NCBI GenBank assembly: GCA_026168455.1
Contig: CM047426.1
Location: forward strand, 59,542,896 to 59,606,895
Origin: Theocolax elegans
Lineage: Eukaryota > Arthropoda > Insecta > Hymenoptera > Cerocephalidae
DNA length: 64,000 bases
Reading direction: 5' to 3'
In this document: in pieces, positions 32,101-43,205 of the stretch
Layout: the number at the start of each line of letters is the position of its first letter
Position numbering within the stretch: position 1 is the stretch's first letter
The notes under the pieces: generated by a model
What the model saw: only the letters and a program-made list of their open reading frames with translations
What the model was told of the DNA's origin: nothing
Databases searched by the model: none
Position numbers and translations under genes: made by a program

Positions 32101-33698
32101 TGGGTGAAAATCATCTAACGTGAACATTTGACGTTGTGATACGCAAGAAAACAAAATGAAAAAAATTATATATTTTTGGTTTCTCTGGACCAATTACAGT
32201 TTCTAGAGTACCTGTTTACAGTGGGCATACAGAATCAGTTGATTTACTCAACGTATGAAGATTTTTAATTTTTACATTCCAGGGGAATTACATATATTTT
32301 GATATATAAAACATAAACATCTTGAATACATCCCTAATACAAAATCTCACGTGATATCTCAAGTGAGATTTCATGCCAAAATCTCATGTGATATTTCAAT
32401 TGGAGAGGTGTTTAAATTTGCTAAATAATAAAAAATCAATTTCTCACGTGAGATTTTGTAATAGGGATAGAAAACTTTAATAAACATATTTTATGGAGTA
32501 TACATTGAATATAACTATACCTAATTGATAATAACAATAAAAAAAATTAATTAACAAATTCTTCCATTTATAAAATAAATGCAATGTTTCCATATAATCA
32601 ATTTAACATAATTTTTATATTTGTAATATAAATTATATATTTTTATTATTTCTTTTAGTAGTGACTTCTTGTATCTTAAATAACAATTTTACTCTTTTTC
32701 TGAGTTTTATTTTCGTACGAGATCGACCCTAATTGATAATGTTCACATTGTCTATTCAAATTACATTCGTAACAACTTACTTCATTAAAATTAATTTTTT
32801 GGGGCTCACATCTACTCCATTTCCATTGATGGACTCGCATAGTTCCTTTGAATGGAGAAAACAATTGTTAAGAAATAATGTTTATTTTTAGTCAAAACAG
32901 TAAAGTATGTAATGATCAGCATCGATTATTTGTTATAAAAGAAATTTGAACAGGGGATGTTACATGCCAGGGGAGATTACATAGATTGTTTTTTAAATTT
33001 TATTACGTTAACATTCAAAATTTCCACATCGGAATAATACTGTTTTTATGTAGTTACTTTATCTGAAATTTACTCTATGAATTGGTTTTAAAAAATGTAT
33101 TAGTTTTCCAATTATACTCTACCAGAGGAATTACATTAAAAAAGGTAACCGCTGAATTACCACAAAAACATGCCCGTATTTTTTGCTTAACATAATGAAA
33201 TATTAAAAATAAAATTTTTACCTCTAAAGTAAACCAAAAGTTAACAATTTCACCTGGTCAGAAAAATGTTTTATGTTTACAATTAATTTTAAAGACATTA
33301 ATCATAATACAGCTATTATTAATAACAAGTTTGTTACAAAGTTCAGTAAGTTCAGTGCTCTTAAAAAATCAGTAAATGTTCAGATTTTCAACTTGATTTT
33401 AATTGTGGTTATCAAAATGAACAATTAAGTTTTGAACCTGTTTTTGAAATAAAGAAATGCACCTATAATCGCACCAGTTAAAATGCGATTATGGCCTTGT
33501 TACAGCCAGGGGACGTTACATTTCAAACTTTAAGCAACTTAAACTTGGCAATAAAATCAACTTTTATCAAGTTTCACGGCTGACTTACATTAAATTACAT
33601 ATATTGTACTTAGAATATATTATTCGTAATTTTATATATGATATAATGGGATATATTTCACTATTACACAAATGTGCACGTTAGATGATTTTCACCCA
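32101..33698. mobile_element. TA-flanked TIR element in intron 1 of the MULE gene
   Basis: Inverted ends TGGGTGAAAATCATCTAACG (32101) and its reverse complement (ending 33698), about 30 bp with one mismatch, each bordered by TA. Inside, the minus strand has a 62-codon frame (32864-32676) with KGTMRVHQWKWSRCE and CYECNLNRQCEHY, a Cys/His-rich segment I cannot assign. The word AGGGGA-NN-TTACAT recurs about five times (32281, 32954, 32970, 33124, 33508). Class not determined. Confidence 0.6.
32329..32470. mobile_element. Small nested MITE with about 25-bp inverted ends
   Basis: Ends ATCCCTAATACAAAATCTCA and, inverted, TGAGATTTTGTAATAGGGAT; three CTCACGTGAGA-like words inside. Nested in the TIR element of intron 1. 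Target duplication unclear. Confidence 0.55.
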
Positions 33699-35513
33699 TA
33701 TACACACGATTTTATTATAGAATATATCGCGGAGACGCGATTTTACACACGCTGTGCGTTCGGTGTATTGAAAAATATAGTTCGATACACTAGTATCGAA
33801 ATTACTAATTTGATATTCATACACCCCCCCCCCTAATTTATCTTCTACAATATACTAAAATTTTATCAAAATAAGTTAAGTACTTTTGGTAGTAACCTAA
33901 GAATTTAACTCTTTTATTGATTATAGATATCATATCATATCAGATATATTTTATATGGATGTATAAAAAAAAATTGCAAAGCTAAATTAATTATCAATGA
34001 AAACCACGATTTAAACTCCGTACGCTTGCTCATACCGCACACTTGTTCTAAATCAGAACATGAATCGATGGAAAAAAAAATGCGCAAATTATGCCAAAAG
34101 AAAGCAGTTCAGAGTGTCGCTACTACTTCGAAAGCTGTACTTGAACAGGTCTCTTTCGAGTAAGTATGATACTCGCCCGTCCTAGTAGAATTAATGCTCT
34201 GTAGTCGAATCAAGTAGTCGTACAAACTTGCAGACTAGGTTTCAAGTGAAACGATTTATTGCTTTTTTATGAAGCATTATTTGTTAAGATTATTTGGTTA
34301 CAATTCCAACCATTAAAACTTGTATTTGTTCTACATCTGAGCTATGAATAAGTTTGAAAAAATTATTTTCAATATTCAACATATTTGTAATAGCAATCTG
34401 TACATTGTAAACTTTAAAAAAAATGCATAAACTTACGAATTCGGTAGTGTTACGTACACAGAAGTTCAACAGGCACTCTGATACTTGTTTTATAGAGACA
34501 AACGAAATAACATATTTAATTATCCTCATTCTAACACAGATATGTACAATAACTCTTTCATGCACACCAATAAAACACTTGCATGCATATTTGCACGCAC
34601 TTAGTTCAAGTTATAATAGTTACTATAATTAACTTTCCAGAAATCCTCATAAAGCTAAATTAGTTGCATTTCCTGCTATGCAGAAGACAATTCAGCGAGT
34701 AAGAAAAAGCAATAATAATGGAGGACTAAACGCCGAATATAGCTCCTTGGAAGCTTTTGGCAAACATTTAGCAAAATATCCGGATTTATTGTCATTTACA
34801 GAAAATGATGTAAAAATGTCTTTGCAAGTTCTGTCTGCAAAATCAGATCAATTAATATTTGAAGATATTAAATTGATTACAAAACTGGAACCCATGAATG
34901 ACTTATTCATTGACGCCACTTTTGACGTCGTTCCCAAGATAAAAGGAGTTATGCAACTTTTGACGTTTATGTCTAAAAAGAATAATATTGTAAGTAACCA
35001 GTTTTCTTAAATAATTAAGCTACATTTATATAAAGTTTATATAAACATACTATTGAATATCTATTTTTGTTTTTATATTTTTTCTAATATTTGGTGTCAC
35101 AAACTGCAAATTAGAACTGCTACCTTTAGAGTCCAATCTGAACGACCAAACCAACCAACCGCTCGGAGGCATTTCATACATAATTTATTTTTATTATTAT
35201 TTTTATAGAAATAAATATCCGCTATTCAGGTAAAGATAATTGCGTTTGATTAAAAAATTTAATTGTTTTAATTCATTTTTATAATAACAGGTTGTTCCTG
35301 GCATCTAAATACTGATGACAAGGAGAATGACTGAGGCATACAGTGCAGTGTGGATGGAGTTGAAAACTCTTGCAGCCGTTCTATCTCAGAAAATAGTGTC
35401 CGATTTTGAGAGAGCATTGAATGAAATCACTTAAAGAAGCCTTTACTGACGTAAGAATTCAATGGGGCTATTTTCATTTCACCCAAGTAAGTCATAATTA
35501 TATAGTATATTAA

Positions 35514-35835
35514 CCCCTTAACTGGCAATGGATCATATATGTACAAAAGAAAGTCGTGCCTAAACTGGCAATGGATCATATATGTACATATTTGAATAAC
35601 TTAAAATAACTGGCCGTAAAAAGCTTGAAATTCAAGGAAAAAAAAACAATCAAAATTTACCCCCTTCAACCCCTATTTTGAACCTTTTGGGTGGGTTGTT
35701 GGTTAAAAATAACTATGGGAATGGATTCAGCGGGTTTGAAAACCCCTAGAAAACATATTCACGTACATCTACAAGTATGAGTTGCGGCTGCCAGTTTTGG
35801 CAGGAAAAGTCAGAAAAGTTTTGCCAGTTAAGGGG
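35514..35835. mobile_element. TTAA-flanked MITE, piggyBac-like
   Basis: Starts CCCCTTAACTGGCAA and ends TTGCCAGTTAAGGGG, each bordered by TTAA (35510-35513, 35836-35839). TTAA duplication with ends in CCC is the signature of the piggyBac superfamily. 322 bp, non-coding. The word AACTGGCAATGGATCATATA is repeated directly near the left end. It sits 24 bp after the exon-4 donor of the MULE gene. Confidence 0.8.
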
Positions 35836-36540
35836 TTAAGATTGCGATTCATTATCTTACAGTAACAAAATATTATTTTAAAATAAAATAACATTGACAA
35901 TGGAAATTGTGAATTATCTGATGAATGCTTATAATTAGTTATTGATCATACAACGTTTAGGTAAAATACGAATTATATAGCAATATGCTGACGTTACTTT
36001 CAAAAATAAGCCTTTTTAAAAATTAAAAAAAAAGTATGTAACTTTTTTATTCAACTGCTGCACGTATTAAAGTGTACTTCTTTTAATGCGTGGTTTTATG
36101 TGGTTTTGGTATAACGCTATTTCGTAAAATTAGAATAATAATTAGATATTATTAATAAGGTAAAAGTTTTAAAAAACACTTAAATTTACTTTTTAATGCA
36201 TTCACAATTTTTCTTCAATGTCAATTTCTAAGAAATTTACTAATTTTTCTCAATAACGTTGGGTTAACACCGGTTAAAAACCATGCATTCAAAAAAAATT
36301 ACCCTCAAACCTGTCTGCAAAACTTGTTATCAAACTAAAAAATAAATGTGTTGAATATTTTATTTATTTTACAGATTTATTTATAAATAAAATAGCATTA
36401 CTCCCTTAAATTAAACTATTTTGCATACCTAATTTTCAGCTCATTTGAATTATTTTAAAAACAATTTTATTCCACCAGGAATACAATATAATAAAAATCT
36501 TGGCAGAATTACTTGCTATTTATTAATTTATAAAATGTAA
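35836..36540. other. AT-rich spacer
   Basis: No exon with the missing third catalytic block of the MULE transposase was found here; no other feature recognised. Confidence 0.5.
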
Positions 36541-38145
36541 TTATGGGGGCAATTTTAAAAGGCAATTTCGTCTCTTTCTAAGACCATGTGACAAAGTCTT
36601 TCTGTAATATCGCAATGAGTGTAAAACACCATGTACACGACTCGAGATAGATAACACTTGCCTTGTCCAATCAAGAGATGGAGTAATCTTGAACCCGAGC
36701 GATTTAACCTCACATTCATAATTCAAGAAGTCCGTTCCCAGTTTAACCTTAAGAGCAGTGTTCAAGTCAATGCGCGGTAAAAAGGCCTGACTACCCAGAA
36801 TCATAACCTTCGTTTTTTTAACATTTAGCTTAAGACCGTTTTTGTGGGCCCATAGGGCTATTGCATTAGCATCTTGTGTAATACGTTGCACTCCCACTTC
36901 AAATTCTGCAGGCAAAAACGAATGGTAGACTTGGGCATCATTGGCAAATAGCATATAATAACTATGTGTAAGAACTTTCGGCAGATCATTAATGAATATA
37001 GACAAAAGTATTGGGCCAAGAACACTGCCCTCAGGCACTCCTGCATTAATTTCTAGCCAATTCGATAGATCATCCGATCTATCACTAATTTTTTGAATCA
37101 GTGTATCGTGAGATACCGTGTCAAAAGCCTTGGAGAAATCAAACAGAACAAGAATCGTGATCTTTTTGGCGTCAATGGCTCTCCTAACATCATCTAGAAC
37201 ATCCAGGAGTGCTGTCTGGGTACTATGACCCTTTCGAAAACCTGCCTGTCTATCAATAAGAATATGATTCTCCTCTAGGTATTCAGATAACTGGTTATGC
37301 ACAAGTATCTCCAAAATTTTCGAAAGCTCACAAACCTTCGCAATCGGCCTTGTATCAGAGCACGATTCAACCCTGCTCGACTTCGCCAAAGGAAACGGAA
37401 GTACCTTCTTCCAGCATTCAGGAAAATACCCAGCTAAGAGCATGCCATTAAAAAGATCCGCGAGGTGCAGAGTTAATTGAGGCTCTAACAACTTTAACAT
37501 TACCACAGATATGCCATCAATCCCCACTGCCCTTGAGGATGCTCCCTGAATTGCATATTGAATTCCTTTTGCAGTTATATTGGAGAAGTGAAAAGAGGAG
37601 GGTGAGGGTGACAAAGGACACGAATTGCATGTTATGGTTGAAAATGACTGGATAGATAGTGGTTGGACATGATTCGAGACAGAAGCATAGTGACTGTTTA
37701 ACTGTTGAGACGTGAAAAATTTAAGCGGTGATGGATTTGTCTTTGAGCTGAAGCCCATGTTTTTGAGGCATTTCCAGGATTTCTTAGGATCATTTGTACC
37801 ATTAAGTTTATTTGCCAGGAAGTGAAATTTACTCGAGTTGACAGCATTTGAGACATGATTTTGAAGACCTTTATATATGTTGTAATCTTCAATTGAACCA
37901 GTAGTTCGAAGTCTTCCAAAAGCTGCGTTTCTGTCCTTAATATTTACTTTAATATCCTTAGAAATCCATGGCTTGTGTTTAGTCTTAATAGAATGAAATT
38001 TTAATGGTGCTAACATGTCGAATGTAGAAAGAATTGCTTTGCTTATGAATGATAAAATAGTTGAGATAGTGCTGTGGTTGATAATTGATGAATGAGCCTG
38101 GTGTGAGTGCGGACTAAACTGATAGTTATATAAAGACAAATCCAT
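36541..38145 (-). pseudogene. LINE ORF2 reverse transcriptase, catalytic Asp lost
   Basis: Open for 534 codons: linker, DGISVVMLKLLEPQL, RQAGFRKGHSTQTALLDVL, LFDFSKAFDTVSHD, then GVPEGSVLGPILLSIFINDL and MLFANDAQVYHSF. The catalytic YADD is FAND here: first Asp of the pair is Asn (AAT at about 36937). GVPQGS is GVPEGS. A long open frame with a dead active site suggests relatively recent loss. The C-terminal third is missing. Confidence 0.8.
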
Positions 38146-38154
38146 GGAAACATA

Positions 38155-38990
38155 CTAGTCAGGCTTAGGATGATTGAATGATTGTAATGAAAAAAAGGAG
38201 GTGATAAATGAGTTGAATGTGGTTGCGAGGTTATGAAGGTTGATCTCCCCCAAATTTCGTCTTCCGAATTCCTTCACGTCTGTCTGCGTGTTAGCAATCC
38301 GAAGAGTAATACTTATAGCATCATAGCTTGCTACGAAGGAAGCTGTCGTTTTAACATATTCGTAATCAGGTATTGATTCACGAATAAGGAAGAAATCCAA
38401 CCATGTATGAGAAGGCCCGCCCGACGTCATTGCGTGATGCATTGGCTCTGACTGGATGAGTGAAAGTCCTAGTGCCGATATGTTTGCCCTAAACTTATGC
38501 CATAGCACCGGAGGAATTCATATCGATGTTGAAATCCCCAGTGACTATGACATACTTGTATCGTTGCAGTATGTCCGACAAAACATCAGAGAACTCTGTA
38601 GGGTATGCGGCTGAAGGCCTGCGGTATACCACTGCTAACACCAATGAATCGGTTTTGCCCATCAAACATAGAACTAGGAATTCTGGAGTATTCGAGAAAA
38701 CGGGTTCAGAGTGCGCGATGACCTTTACCCCAAGATCTTCCCGAACATAAGCCGCCACACTACCCCCTTCCATACCCTCACGATCCAAACGATGCAAAGT
38801 ATATCCTGGTAATCTAATAATCTCAGAAAAATCGTGTTTAGTAAGGAAGGTTTCGGTGATTGCAATGACATCATGAGAGGCCGGATGAACTAATGCTTCA
38901 ACGGATGAGAAATGTGTTTTGAGACGATTGATATTGGAATGGAAAATGGAGAATGATTTCGATGATCTTAATGCTTTGGTCCGACCAGCC
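38155..38990 (-). pseudogene. LINE ORF2 APE-type endonuclease
   Basis: From about 38990: SFSIFHSNINRLKTHFS, VIAITETFL (catalytic Glu block), GGSVAAYVREDLGVKV, LVLAVVYRRPSAAYP and VIVTGDFNID (GDFN active-site block, intact). A frameshift at about 38500 leads to ALGLSLIQSEPMHHAM and HTWLDFFLI. The domain nicks the target DNA. Short stops separate it from the RT frame. Confidence 0.7.
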
Positions 38991-39262
38991 CTGTCTCATT
39001 TGTTATGAGGAGGGAGAGGAGGAAAGCTTGAAAGTTCAGCATCCAAGCTTACTCGCCTCAATGGACCATCCCTCGCCTCACGCATAAATACAACTAAATC
39101 TAAGACTATGAGCCTCGCATAGCCTAGTTCGTTTGATTTGCGAATAGCTGTCTGATACAGTTCGAACACCGGTTTCGGCCAAAGAGGCTTTATAAATAAT
39201 GAATTTTCGTCAACACTGCAAAATAAAAACATAACGTACGCAAACGAGGGTAATGGCTTCAA

Positions 39263-39711
39263 AAGAGCAAATGAAGACTCGGAACTCTTTATACGGATCT
39301 TTAGTAATTTTTCTATTCAGAACATTTGACATTATATTTTCAAGATGGATAACACACACACTTTATAACATTGCTGCCAATGTTATTCAATCGATATAAT
39401 GAAAATTTATCGATTTGAACTGAATTTTTTAAAATATCAAACTGTAAAAATAATAATAAAGGGAGTTGATTCGTATAATTTCGTAGAAATTAAAAATGAA
39501 GTTAAAAATGAAGTTTAAAAAAACATATAAGATATATTCTGAAAAATGTAATATGTAATAAGTGGGAATCCTATCGGTTAAAGCCGGAGTATATATATAC
39601 GTTATGAAATCTAACATTATATTAAAGTACAAATCTACGTCCGGGCGTCCGTCCGTCCGTCTGTCCGGGCAAGTGTTCCCTTGATCCCCAAGGATTACTT
39701 TTACGACGTTT
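39263..39711. other. AT-rich DNA and CCGT-rich head of the 75-bp array
   Basis: After AT-rich DNA, 39636-39670 has a run of TCCG/TCCGTCCGTC words preceded by ATATATATAC. The analogous position of the 60-bp array and of 43627 also starts with a CCG-rich head after TATAT, which suggests one kind of repeat-bearing element. Confidence 0.5.
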
Positions 39712-40853
39712 TGGGACCGTTAGTATTATATATATTAGCCTTATAATTTTTGGGACTTAATATTTTTGGGACTCAAAATTTTGGGCCTTAAAAATTTTGG
39801 TCTTAGATTTTGCCGTTAAAACTTTCGGAACTCAACATTTTGGGGCTTAAAAATTTTAGTCTTAGATTTTGCCGTTAAAACTTTTGGGACTTAATATTTT
39901 TCGGACTCAATATTTTGGGTCTTAAAAATTTAAAAAATTTAAAAAATTTTAGTCTTAGATTTTGCCGTTAAAACTTATGGGACTCAACATTTAGGGGCTT
40001 AAAAATTTTAGTCTTAGATTTTGCCGTTAAAACTTTTGGGACTTAATATTTTTGGGACTCAATATTTTGGGTCTTAAAAATTTTAGTCTTTGATTTTTCT
40101 GTTGAAACTTTTGGGACTTAATATTTTTGGGACTCAACATTTTGGGCCTTAAAAATTTTAGTCTTAGATTTTGGCGTTAAAACTTTTGGGACTTAATATT
40201 TTTGGGACTCAATATTTTGGGTCTTAAAAATTTTAGTCTTTGATTTTTCTGTTGAAACTTTTGGGACTTAATATTTTTGGGACTCAACATTTTGGGCCTT
40301 AAAAATTTTAGTCTTAGATTTTGTTGTTAAAACTTTTGGGACGTAATATTTTTGGGACTCAATGTTTTGGGTCTTAAAAATTTAAAAAATTTTTAAAATT
40401 TTAGTCTTAGATTTTGCCGTAAAAACTTATGCGACTCAACATTTTGGGGCTTAAAAATTTTAGTCTTAGATTTTGCCGTTAAAACTTTTGGGACTTAATA
40501 TTTTTGGGACTCAATATTTTGGGTCTTAAAAATTTTAGTCTTTGATTTTTCTGTTGAAACTTTTGGGACTTAATATTTTTGGGACTCAATATTTTGGGCC
40601 TTAAAAATTTTAGTCTTAGATTTTGCCGTTACAACTTTTGGGACGTAATATTTTTGGGACTCAATGTTTTGGGTCTTAAAAATTTAAAAAATTTAAAAAA
40701 TTTTAGTCTTAGATTTTGCCGTTAAAACTTATGGGACGTAATACTTTTGGGACTCAATGTTTTGGGTCTTAAAAATTTTAAAAATTTTAGTCTTAGATTT
40801 TGCCGTTAAAATTTTTGGGACTTAATATTTCTGGGAGTCAACATATTGAGCCC
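39712..40853. repeat. Tandem array, about 15 units of 75 bp
   Basis: Unit contains TTTTGGGACTTAATATTT, GGGACTCAATATTTTGGG, CTTAAAAATTTTAG and TCTTAGATTTTGCCGTTAAA. Some units carry an extra AAAATTT expansion. Adjacent units alternate TTAGATTTTGCCG and TTTGATTTTTCTG variants, indicating amplification as dimers. Non-coding. Confidence 0.9.
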
Positions 40854-41408
40854 CATTCATTTACTGTATATTTATTTATTTATTGTAATACTTCGTACAG
40901 AATCCTACAATATATATTTTATTATATTAAATTGGTACTCTAACAATATTACTATTTGTTTTTCATCTATATACTGAACTACGTTTTAATAGACAGAAAT
41001 ACGGTTCATATTATTTAATACACCACTAATCAAATAATAGCAAAAAATAAAAAAATAAAAAAATAGCGAGTGTAAGTGAGTGAGTATTTTTTTGCTATTA
41101 AATTTTTTGTTAACCATTATACATTTTAAATCCAATAAAATACGAATTATTTAATTAGCATATATATAGGATCTTGTAGATTATGGGTATATTTTGCAAT
41201 AGAAATTTGTAAGTAAAATATTATTGTTTTATGCAAAGGAGAGTGACATTCTGAGTGACATTCATTATTTTTAAATCAAGGATCGAATATACATTTAATA
41301 TATTACATGTTGTAAACTTATTTCATTAATTTATAAGGATTTTAATTTAATATTTATTATAAGAAATACAATATAAAATAATTTGTTATAACCAAAATCT
41401 ATATTATA
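40854..41408. other. AT-rich spacer between two tandem arrays
   Basis: Contains short (ATTT)n and (AAAAAT)n runs. No gene seen. Confidence 0.6.
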
Positions 41409-41525
41409 TTAAAATTCATCCGTTCTCCGGTGTCCGGCGGTGGTGTCCGGTGTCCCGCGACGGTGTCTGGTCTCCTGTTGTAAGAATGAAGAGTATGTGT
41501 GGAGTGGAAGGGTTAACACTGATAT
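41409..41525 (+). repeat. CCG-rich head repeat, copy 1 (copy 2 at 43627-43715)
   Basis: AAATTCATCCGTTCTCCGG, then GTGTCCGG words, AAGAATGAAGAGTATGTGTG and GGAGTGGAAGGGTTAAC. The same words recur at 43627-43715 on the far side of the 60-bp array. Copy 1 has extra GGTGTCCG units. Confidence 0.8.
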
Positions 41526-43205
41526 TTCGGCAATTTCTGAATTATTTCGGGATAACTCCACTAAATACGGGATTTCCTGGATATTTCGGGAATTTTTAAG
41601 GTATTCCGGGATAACTCCACTAATTTCGAGATTTTCTAAATAATTCGGTAATTTTTTAGATATGCCGGGAAATCTTCACTAATTTAGGGTTTTCCTGGAT
41701 GTTTCGAGATTTTCTTTAGTATTCTGGAATAACTCCACCATTTTCGGGATTTCCTGCAAGTCTCGGGTTTTTTGTGGTATTTCGGGATAACTCCTCCAAT
41801 TTCGGGATTTCCTGGATGTTTCGAGATTTTCTGACGTGTTCTGGGATAACTCCAACAATTTCGGGACTTCCTGGATGTTTCGGGATTTTCTGTGGTATTC
41901 CGGGATAACACCACCAATTTCGGGATTTCCTAGATATTTCGGAATTTTCTGTGGTATTTCGGGATAAATCCACCAAATTCTGGATTTCCTGGATGTTTCG
42001 GAATTTCCTGTGGTATTCCGGGATAAATCCACCAATTTCGGGATTTCCTGGATGTTTCGGGATTTTCTGAGGTATTCCGGAATAAATCCACCAATTTCGG
42101 AATTTCCTGGATGTTTCAGGATTTTCTGTGACATTTTAGAATAAATTCACTAATTGAGGGATTTTCTGGAAGTTTCAGGATATTCTGACGTATTCCGGAT
42201 AACTCCACCACTTTCGGGATTACCTAGATGTTTCGGGATATTCTGTGGTATTCCGGAATAAATCCACCAAATTATGGATTTCCTGGATGTTCCGGGATTT
42301 CCTGGATGTTTCGGGATATTCTGTGGCATTCCGGGATAAATCCACCACTTTCGGGATTTCCTAGATGTTTCGGGATATTCTGTGGTATTCCGGAATAAAT
42401 CCACCAAATTCTGGATTTCCTGGAGGATTCGGAATTTCCTGTGGGATTTCGATCGACCGATTTCGGGATAAATCAACCGATTTCGGGATTTTCTGGATGT
42501 TTCGGGATTTTCTGACGTATTCCGGGATAACTGCACCACTTTCGGGATTTCCTAGATGTTTCGGGATTTTCTGGATGTTCGGGATTTTCTGTGGCATTCC
42601 GGGTTAATCCACCAATTTCGGGATTTCCTGGATATTTCGGGATTTTCTGTGGTATTTCGGGATAAATTCTCTAATTTCGGGATTTTCTGGTTATTTCAAG
42701 ATTTTCTATGGTATTTCGGGATTTTCTGTGGTATTTCGGGAATTTTTAATGTATTCCGGGATAACTCCACCAATTTCTAGATTTTCTTAATATTTCGTTA
42801 ATTTCTGAGTAATGCCGGGATAAATTTACTAATTTTGGGATTTTGCGGATATGTCGGGATAACTTCACTAATTACGGGATTTCCTCGATATTTCGGGAAT
42901 TCCTGATGTATGCCTGGATAACTTCACTAATTACGGGATTTCGTCGATATTTCGGGAAATTTTGAGGTATTCCGGGATATCTTCACCAATTCCGAGATTT
43001 CCTTAATATTTCGGTCATTGTTGAGGTATGCCGGGTTAACTTCACTCATTTTGGGATTTAGTGGATACTTCGCGAGTTTCTGAGTTATTTCGGGATAACT
43101 TCACTAATTACGAGATTTCCTGGATATTTCGGGATACTTCACTAATTACGGGATTTCCTCGATATTTCGGGAATTCGTGAGGTATTCCGGGATAACTCCA
43201 CTAAT
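41526..43205. repeat. Tandem array, about 28 units of 60 bp
   Basis: Unit built of ATTTCGGGATTTCCTGGATG, TTTCGGGATTTTCTGTGGTA and TTCCGGGATAACTCCACCA. Unit length near 60 bp keeps frame, so the minus strand shows open frames of up to 151 codons with a 20-residue repeat (NPEIGG, IPEY, RKSRNIQEIPK). Equal open frames overlap in other phases, so I read them as a by-product of the repeat rather than a protein. Units at the right end (after 42780) are more diverged. Confidence 0.9.

Larger units (their letters stand above)
31976..35486 (+). pseudogene. Spliced FLYWCH-like zinc finger/MULE transposase gene, 5' four exons
   Basis: Exons with matching phases and GT-AG junctions: 31976-32055 (ATG, MDDVLKSLHG... 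donor GTAAGTAG), 33944-34159, 34641-34989 and 35291-35486 (donor GTAAGTC). Exons 1-2 join to a FLYWCH-like finger: FGTR, then YILYGCIKKNCKAKLI and IPHTC, i.e. C-X4-C and a later His-x-Cys. Exon 3 has KTIQRVRKSNNNGG and LFIDATFDVVPK, the first-Asp block of Mutator-like transposases. Exon 4 has ILMTRRMTEAYSAVW and SDFERAL (second Asp block) and FHF. Exon 4 has an in-frame TAA (35306-35308) and a shift near 35430. Intron 1 holds a nested TIR element. Transposase or domesticated relative; now broken. Confidence 0.7.
36541..39262 (-). mobile_element. Jockey/CR1-type LINE, second family, 3' end lost
   Basis: Minus strand: ORF1 C-terminal piece (39262-38996, with NSLFIKPLWPKPVFEL and LGYARLIVLDLVVFMR, resembling the C-terminal domain of LINE ORF1 proteins), ORF2 endonuclease (about 38990-38155) and RT (38145-36541). 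The ORF2 C-terminus and tail are absent at 36541. Same family as the fragment at 15506-16309. Confidence 0.75.

Noticed and set aside
39636..40853. CRISPR-like array
   Set aside because: Units are contiguous without unique spacers, and the context is eukaryotic; it is a satellite.
41679..42780. Open frames of up to 151 codons in the 60-bp array
   Set aside because: Produced by the repeat length being a multiple of three; similar frames exist in other phases and on the other strand.
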